NCBI GenBank assembly: GCA_963682025.1
Contig: OY821520.1
Location: forward strand, 91,236,992-91,300,991
Source: Cordilura impudica
Taxonomy: Eukaryota; Arthropoda; Insecta; Diptera; Scathophagidae
DNA length: 64,000 bases
Direction of reading: 5' to 3'
Both the position numbers and the translations under genes were made by a program. The notes beneath the pieces are model-generated. The model did no database searches, had not been told where the DNA came from, and saw only the letters and a list, made by a program, of their open reading frames with translations. The stretch's first letter is position 1; every line of letters starts with the position of its first letter. Shown here piece after piece: positions 57,946-64,000 of this stretch.

Positions 57946-58023
57946 GTAAAAAAAATACGAAAAATATATAAACGAAAAAGTTATTAAATTCTAAACCCCA
58001 TGTGACTTTTGGCTCACCCTGTA

Positions 58024-59118
58024 TGTATGCAAAAGGTAAAGTACAGCGGATGTCGTATTGACGTATGTATGTTAATAAAAATTACATACATCAACACATT
58101 TTGATGTGATGAGGCCGTTGTAAGCTTTATAAGTAGCATGTAAGAGCATTATTGTATGATGAGATTTTGCTCATCGTCATCATTATTATTATTTTTTTTT
58201 TTTTTGTAATTTCCGTTTTTGCTTTTCATATACGAGTACTTAGCTTTGGTTTATATTCCAAATGTAAAATATTTCGTTACTAAAAATCTGATTTTGTAAC
58301 ATCTTTACGCCATTATCTCTTATAGGCCATTGGTTTCATGGACGGATGTGTGCGTATACCTATTATGTGAAATTCAAGTATAAACCACATGTTGGCTTTG
58401 TTAATAAATTTGTTTGTTATTGTAGAGACATTTTCGCCTACCTGCAGACACAGTCCCTTTGTCGATGGCCATTATCCTGTAGGTTGGTTTGAGTATTTAG
58501 GTCTGACGTTTATTGAAAATCCATTAATGTACTCACATTGATGGGATATAGCTATTAGCATTAATTTCTTGATTATAATTCTTATGACTATTGATGTTTA
58601 TATGTCGAAATTTGGCCACAGGATGTTACCAAATGTCATTTAAACATATTTTCATGATACTTTTGTTGAGAAATTTTCGCAATATAAAATTTTATAGATA
58701 AATTTTGTGGATTTAACTATTAAAATATATATCAATATTTTTAATATAAAGTATATAACTTTTTGGAAATGCTTCTATATATTAATACGTGAGGGTAAGT
58801 TTTTCGACCACTTTTTGAGCAAAATGTGCACACGGAGTAGTTTGAAATTTGGCACAGTTATAGCTCATATGGGGGAGAAGTGCAGACAAATAAAATTTAT
58901 GTTTAATATGTGTTAAAAATATATAAAATTATGTAAAATAAAATATTTATAACAAATATTTTTATAACAGCCTAAAGGTATGCTAATAAGTTTTAGCTAA
59001 TTCACAATTAATCGACTGTGCATTTCTTATTGATGGTTCAAAAAAAGGGTACATTTTAATCGCCCTTTGTTGAATTGTTAATTGCCTCAAATTGATAAGC
59101 TTGCATCTAGACTCTTAT
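58024..59118. other. AT-rich DNA, no gene seen
   Basis: About 1.1 kb without a supported feature. Confidence 0.6.
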
Positions 59119-59245
59119 TTTTTTTTTTTTTTTTTTTTTTTGTATTTCATCTTTATTTATTGATCCTCCACATAGGTTTGTGAACTAAAAATAAGTTATT
59201 CAAATATTAAAACTAAAACTTAAATATTTAATCCAGCCAGCGCCA
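59119..59245 (-). repeat. 3' tail of a LINE-type retroelement
   Basis: On the minus strand, AATAAATAAAGATGAAATAC is followed by an A run of about 23 (the T run at 59119-59142): polyadenylation signal and tail of a heavily truncated retroelement copy. Confidence 0.6.
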
Positions 59246-59268
59246 GACAAAATTTAATTTATTCTATA

Positions 59269-59525
59269 CTAAATGGAACCCGGTGTGCTTCGCTACACCC
59301 TCCCCCTCCCCCGCCCTTCCGAATTGTTATGAAAAGGCTCACGCAAAGTCCCAAGGCTCTCACTAACACAGTTATTTAGATATATCACATTTAATATTAA
59401 GTTTGTAAAGGGTGCCATGCGAATTTGTCCAATCCCGCCCAATTTTTTGTCTGACAACTCACGTTAATAATAGATAACCTGAGATAAATTTTCAAAGCTC
59501 TCTCTTTCATAGTACTTAATATATA
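59269..59525 (-). mobile_element. Helitron-type element (copy H3), interrupted by the gypsy LTR
   Basis: It shows the inverted 3' end of the H2 type: CCCGGTGTGCTTCGCTACAC and CTCACGCAAAG, then TAATAATAGATAACCTGAGA and CATAGTACTTAATAT, where the LTR begins. The terminal CTAG has become TTAG. Confidence 0.65.
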
Positions 59526-60102
59526 AGTTAACTCCGTTAACACAAGTAGTGTGTAACAATATTTTTACTCACCAAACACAACACAAATTGTCACAAAAAC
59601 CACACCTGGGTAAACAAATTCAAAGTTAACACCCGCGTAAATAACTTATTGTTCCCACAATAAGTGTGCTGCAATTTAACACATGTTAACATTGCATTTT
59701 TGACAATTTCAATCTATCCAATAATTTAGCGCCAAAATTCTGGGAATTAATCCCAACATTTGAGTTCTCACAGTTAACATCTGTTGTCAATGTAGGAAAA
59801 TAGTACTAAGTAGAATAAGTAAATTGAATCTGCAAACTCATCAGAAATAAGTTGCCTACAATGTAGAAAAATAGTACTAAGTAAATTGAATCTGTAAACT
59901 CATCAGAAATTAGTTTCCCACATTGACATCTGTTGTCAATGTAGCATAAGAACTATAATAAGAATAAAACCATGTAAAACGAAATGAATGATTTTATGTT
60001 AGAATTAAGATTTTTAGTATTTAAGATACATGTTTGCACAATAAAGAATTAATTGAAGTTCAGAACGGAACTAAAAAACAACACATAGTGTTCGAAAATT
60101 AA
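59526..60102 (+). repeat. 5' long terminal repeat of the gypsy-type element
   Basis: It begins AGTTAACTCCGTTAACACAA and ends AAAATTAA just before TTGGCGCC; AATAAA at about 60041 serves as polyadenylation signal. An imperfect direct duplication containing ATGTAG(G)AAAATAGTACTAAG occurs near 59788 and 59859. The 5' edge is deduced from the family and from where H3 stops. Confidence 0.75.
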
Positions 60103-60103
60103 T

Positions 60104-60121
60104 TGGCGCCCAACGTCGTGG
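60104..60121 (+). promoter_or_regulatory. Primer binding site, tRNA-Lys type
   Basis: TGGCGCCCAACGT matches the complement of the 3' end of insect tRNA-Lys, the primer used by gypsy; the following bases (CGTGGCTCGG) diverge by a few positions from the usual GGGGCTCGA. It adjoins the LTR directly, as expected. Confidence 0.8.
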
Positions 60122-60187
60122 CTCGGAATAAATCCTCATAGAAAGGACACGGGTACTTAACGGAAAAGTTTCATAAAAAAAATAAAT

Positions 60188-60478
60188 AAAATATCCTTAT
60201 AAAGGACAAAATTTTTTTTTTTTCAAAAAAAATAAAGACGAAGTTTTAAAAGATCCTTATAAAGGACAAAGTTAAAAAAAAAAAAAAAAAAGATCCTTAT
60301 AAGGAACAAAATTTTAATAAAGATCCTTATAAGGGACAAAATTTTAATAAAGATCCTTATAAAGGACAACATTTTAATAAAGATCCTTATAAAGGACAAA
60401 ATTTTAGAAAATAACAATAAGAAAAACGATCCTTATAAAGCACAAAATTTTAAAAAAGGATCCTTACAAAGGAGAAAA
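60188..60478 (+). repeat. Leader repeats GATCCTTATAAAGGACAAAATTTT
   Basis: Eight units of roughly 30 bp (starting near 60190, 60249, 60290, 60320, 60350, 60380, 60428, 60459) lie in the untranslated leader. Each holds the dyad CCTTATAAAGG; two (60295-60304 and 60325-60334) are perfect palindromes CCTTATAAGG. Confidence 0.85.
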
Positions 60479-61030
60479 ATAATTTGAATGTAAAAATTTT
60501 TTTTGGTGCTCCTCATAACATTCAGCAAGCAGTGTTTTAAAGTGACAATTCTTACAACCAAAAAAAGAAAACTTTGAATAATTAAATTTGTAAAATTCTC
60601 TTGGCAAGAACTTAAAAGTGTGACCCGATCATTTCGTTCCGGAATATTCAGAAGGGCAGAAATTGGAAGAAATTTCTGTAGCAGCGCTATCCCTCCGAAG
60701 ATAGGGATATCAACCACAGAACCACCTTTAATATCAACTTTAATAGCAACTTTAAAAACCAACGGTAATCAACCAAAAAATCAACTTCAACAATGAGGAC
60801 AACGACTGTAATTATGCTGTAAGTTTAAATTAGGAATTATTTAAATAAATTTATTTAGATATTAACATTATTTCCTAGTGAACGTATTTAAACTTTTAAG
60901 TGCAAATTTAAATTAAATTTTAAAATATAAAAAAAAATTATTCAAGAAATAAGTCGCTTATAAAAATTGTATCGCCTGGTATTATAGTAATAAAGATACT
61001 AATGAACGATAGAAAGTTTTTAGTACTTTT

Positions 61031-62188
61031 ATGAGTTCCAAGGATATAAGATCAAGCTTGCGTGAGATAGGAGATATCATAGATAACTTTGCTAGCCTTC
61101 GAATAAACACACCAACAATGGACGCAAACACAGTTCAGGCTTTATTGACAACAGCCATAGCCCAGGTAACAGAACAAACTCGAAACCAGTTTCAGGCGAC
61201 AATAGACAGTTTAACACAGAGACTAAATCTCCTGGAACTTCCGGCGGCTGTGGAGGAATATAGGGAAGTTGAAATCGTAGGCAATATTGAGTGCAATGAA
61301 CCACTAGATATAGTTAAATCAGTACCAGAATTCAGTGGGGAAACATCAAAATACGTCTCATGGCGACAATCGGCACTTACTGCCCATAAATTATATGAAA
61401 GATACCAGGGTAGCTCCAAATACTATCAGGTGGTTGCGATACTGCGCAACAAAATTGTCGGCAGCGCCGACACCCTCCTTAGCTCATATAATACTGTTCT
61501 CAACTTTCACGCAATATTGGCAAGATTGGACTTTGCTTACTCTGACAAAAGGTCTCTCTATACTCTTGAACAAGAGCTCTCGACTCTAAAACAGGGTCAA
61601 AAGACAATAACAAATTTCTACGATGAAGTAGAACGAAAATTGACTTTGATAATAAATAAAGTTATCATGACAAATGTAGGAAACGAACAATTGATCGTTT
61701 CGTTAAATTCGAAATATAGGCAAGATGCCCTTAGAGTCTTTATTTCCGGACTTAAACGTCCAATGTGTGACATCTTGTTTTCCTGTAAACCGGTAGACAT
61801 GCCTTCCGCTCTTGCTTTAGCACAGGAGCTGGAAACAAATCAAGTTCGCTATAACTTTGCCACTACTTACTGGAATAATTCGCGAAATGCACCCAGATCA
61901 CCACAGTATCAAAGGATAAACCAGCAACAGTCACCACGATCTGCACCATATAATGGTCAACAGGCTCTAGATACTAGAAACATTATTACAAACGGTAAAC
62001 AATACCAACCCCCTGAACCCATGGATGTAGATAGGAGCCTACGTAGTGCAATGCAAAGCGCTCAGAGACATCAACAACAGCAGGCCCCTAAAAGACTCCC
62101 AGAGTCAACCAGGCAGTTTATTCCGAAGGTTCAGAGAATTAATAATATTGAAGAGGAACCAAAAGAAGAACTTAATTTTTTAGAGTAA
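61031..62188 (+). CDS. gag: gypsy-type Gag polyprotein
   Basis: 385 residues, start ATG at 61031 after a long leader, no disruption. The first 70 residues look helical (VTEQTRNQFQATIDSLTQRL). A central capsid-like segment follows: VPEFSGETSKYVSWRQSALT, QVVAILRNKIVGSADTLLSS, LEQELSTLKQGQKTITNFYD and DALRVFISGLKRPMCDILFS. The tail is rich in Q, P and R, contains PEPMDVDRSLRSAMQ and lacks a CCHC knuckle, as in the gypsy group. Expected to form the particle shell around element RNA. The stop TAA (62186-62188) follows a slip site used to enter pol. An intact gag suggests a young copy. Confidence 0.9.
   Translation: MSSKDIRSSLREIGDIIDNFASLRINTPTMDANTVQALLTTAIAQVTEQTRNQFQATIDSLTQRLNLLELPAAVEEYREVEIVGNIECNEPLDIVKSVPEFSGETSKYVSWRQSALTAHKLYERYQGSSKYYQVVAILRNKIVGSADTLLSSYNTVLNFHAILARLDFAYSDKRSLYTLEQELSTLKQGQKTITNFYDEVERKLTLIINKVIMTNVGNEQLIVSLNSKYRQDALRVFISGLKRPMCDILFSCKPVDMPSALALAQELETNQVRYNFATTYWNNSRNAPRSPQYQRINQQQSPRSAPYNGQQALDTRNIITNGKQYQPPEPMDVDRSLRSAMQSAQRHQQQQAPKRLPESTRQFIPKVQRINNIEEEPKEELNFLE
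62176..62182 (+). promoter_or_regulatory. -1 ribosomal frameshift slip site TTTTTTA
   Basis: In gag frame the bases read T TTT TTA, two codons before the gag stop. Slipping back one base puts ribosomes in the pol frame, which is open from about 62179 through the protease. T TTT TTA is a classic slippery heptamer. A stimulatory RNA structure downstream was not examined. Confidence 0.75.
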
Positions 62189-64000
62189 GCTCGCTTCTGC
62201 CTTTCATTTCAAAAACCTTAAACAAAGAGCAGAAGCTCAACATACTAATCGACACAGGCACTTCATTAAATTATATTAGACACTTAGATAACTTAAAGAA
62301 TACATCGAAAATCGATAAGCCACTTAAAATCAGAACTGTCAATGGTGAAACTTACGTCACAAGAAAGTGCGATATTTCACTATTGGGCCAAACGGACACT
62401 TTTTTCATCCTGCCAAATTTGACATCATTTGATGCTATAATAGGTTATGAATTTTTAAAGAAGATTGGAGCAGAGATTGACACTGGAAATGAGGTTTTGC
62501 GATTTAGAAATGGGGAGGAGAACTTAAATTGTTTTCTCCCACAGGAAATAAATAGTTTGGAAATTGATTCTTCCTCTGTTCCGCTTGGCATCAAGAATGA
62601 ATTTCGGAGGGCAATAGAAAGAAATCAGTCCGCATTCGCAGAACCAGATAGGGCACTTCCCTATAACACAAATATAGCTGCAACTATTAAAACAACCATA
62701 AGCGAACCAATTTATTCTAGGTCGTACCCTTATCCAATATCGGCGGCCGGTTTCATAAATACAGAGATAAAATCTTTGTTAACTGACGGCATAATAAGAC
62801 CTTCGTGTTCGCCATATAATTCTCCAATACATGTGGTGAATAAGAAGGGGTTAGATGAAAACGGCAAACCTAAACTCCGATTGGTAATCGATTTTAGAAA
62901 ACTTAATGATAAGACAATTCCAGATAAATACCCAATTCCTGATACTTCAGTTATATTGAGTAATCTTGGAAAATCAAAATATTTTTCAACACTGGACCTG
63001 AAATCAGGGTTCCACCAAATCTTACTGGCGGAAAAAGATCGCCAAAAACCGCTTTTAATATTAACAACGGCAAATATGAATTCTGCCGCCTCCCATTTGG
63101 CCTCAAAAATGCCCCAGGCATCTTCCAAAGAGCCATAGACGACATCCTCAGACCATATATAGGAAAATTCTGTCACGTTTATATCGATGACATAATAATT
63201 TTTTCCCCAGACGAAAAAAGTCACCTACAACATATTGACTCAATATTAAGCGATTTGGCTAAAGCACATATGCGGGTTTCGATTGAAAAATCAAAATTTT
63301 TTAGACAAGAGGTCGAATTCTTGGGATTCGTTGTCTCACAGAAGGGTATTAAGACCTCACCCGAGAAAGTTAACGACATAATCAACTACAAAACCCCAAC
63401 GTCCCTCAGGGCCCTTAGATCATTTCTGGGCCTGTCAGGTTATTATAGGAAATTCGTGAAAGATTACGCCGCAATAGCACAGCCACTCACTAAGTATTTA
63501 CGTGGTGAAAATGGTCATATTGGAGCAAATAAATCCAGGCACGTTAAGATTACACTTGATGACGAAGCAATCGATGCTTTTAAGAAAATTAAACAAATCC
63601 TCGCATCAGAGGATGTTTTACTCCTTTATCCAGATTTTGAAAAACCGTTTGAGTTAACTACGGATGCATCAAATCATGCGCTGGGTGCTGTCTTGTCACA
63701 AAACGGACGCCCAATAACCATGATATCCAGAAAGTTATCTTCAGCAGAGGAAAATTATGCCACTAACGAACGAGAGCTATTGGCAATTGTGTGGGCATTA
63801 AAAACCCTGCGAAACTACCTTTACGGTGTACGCCATATTAAAATTTTTACGGACCATCAACCGTTAACCTTTTCTATCTCAGACAAAAGTACGAATTCAA
63901 AAATAAAAAGATGGAAGGCTTTTGTGGAAGAGTTTTCCCCCACCTTTCATTACAAGCCAGGAAAAGAAAATATTGTGGCGGATGCGTTATCACGACAATT
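62179..64000 (+). pseudogene. pol: gypsy-type Pol (protease, RT, RNase H), one frameshift, incomplete
   Basis: It is read in the -1 frame of gag. Protease: LIDTGTSLNYIRH with the active DTG at 62251-62259 and FDAIIGYEFLKKIGA. Reverse transcriptase: IIRPSCSPYNSPIHVVNKKG, LRLVIDFRKLNDKTIPDKYP, YFSTLDLKSGFHQILL, a CRLPFGLKNAP block, YIDD (63180-63191), FLGFVVSQKG. RNase H: LTTDASNHALGAVLS, NERELLAIVWAL, FTDHQPLT and VADALSRQ at the window edge. Between ILLAEKDRQK and the FGLKNAP block the frame moves by one within the A run 63044-63048; elsewhere it is open. This may be a real lesion or a homopolymer miscall. Makes element DNA from RNA inside particles; integrase should follow beyond 64000. Confidence 0.88.

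Larger units (their letters stand above)
49236..58021 (+). mobile_element. Mariner element opened to 8.8 kb by nested insertions
   Basis: The left end CAGGGTTTTCCAAAAGTCAC (49236) and the inverted right end CAGGGTGAGCCAAAAGTCAC (58021) begin inverted repeats that stay alignable for about 80 bp (both reach CTTTTTCGTTTATATATTTT). Both ends are flanked by TA (49234-49235, 58022-58023). The transposase is split at 49643/52396 by an RTE-like LINE, and further insertions separate its 3' end from the right repeat. Without inserts the element would be about 1.3-1.5 kb, normal for mariner. Confidence 0.85.
59526..64000 (+). mobile_element. gypsy-type LTR retrotransposon, 3' part beyond the window
   Basis: Order: 5' LTR, tRNA-Lys primer site, repeat-rich leader, gag, -1 slip site, pol with protease, reverse transcriptase and RNase H. 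Gag without a zinc knuckle, AGTTAAC at the LTR start and the primer site resemble the Drosophila gypsy group. Integrase, a possible env and the 3' LTR lie outside, so completeness cannot be judged. Confidence 0.9.

Overview
The window is AT-rich eukaryotic DNA. Everything recognisable except one tRNA gene is a transposable element or its debris. The mix (Transib, hAT, piggyBac, Tc1/mariner, PIF-like, Helitron-type, Jockey- and RTE-type LINEs, a gypsy LTR element), short GT-AG introns and a tRNA-Lys primed gypsy element point to an insect, most likely a higher fly (Diptera, Brachycera). That placement is inference from element content. The only host gene I can support is tRNA-Glu(UUC) at 29305-29376.

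Layout. 1.3-5.5 kb: three elements nested in one another; the innermost is a RAG1-like Transib transposon (copy A) with signal-sequence-like ends and a nearly complete transposase. 5.9-6.9 kb: Helitron-type copy. 8.3-11.5 kb: a small MITE and a low-complexity array split by a probable solo LTR full of minisatellites. 12-18 kb: copies of a hairpin-ended dispersed repeat and a PIF-like element carrying only a Myb/SANT gene. 18.7-22.6 kb: a hAT transposon inside one dispersed-repeat copy. 23.2-24.4 kb: piggyBac remnant. 24.7-27.5 kb: DNA transposon with terminal inverted repeats of about 570 bp and an unclassified transposase. 28.4 kb: mariner-like remnant.

29.6-36.2 kb: a Jockey/CR1-like LINE on the minus strand, split cleanly by a second Transib (copy B, 31386-35169). 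Copy B has 40-bp inverted repeats, a perfect 5-bp target duplication, an undamaged 686-residue transposase (one intron) and all RAG1-equivalent acidic and zinc ligands. 36.5-49 kb: more dispersed repeats, one split by an unassigned transposon, a second copy of the outer element of the first nest, a foldback element, a Tc1-like element and a small palindromic MITE. 49.2-58.0 kb: one mariner whose two ends lie 8.8 kb apart because an RTE-like LINE, two Helitron-type copies and two other LINE pieces have landed in it. 59.5 kb to the window end: a gypsy-type LTR retrotransposon (5' LTR, tRNA-Lys primer site, hairpin-repeat leader, gag, -1 slip site, pol), cut off before integrase.

The most interesting content is the pair of distinct RAG1-like Transib elements. 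One has ends resembling heptamer-spacer-nonamer recombination signals, the other is structurally intact. Next come the long-inverted-repeat transposon with an unassigned transposase and the gypsy leader built of repeated hairpins.
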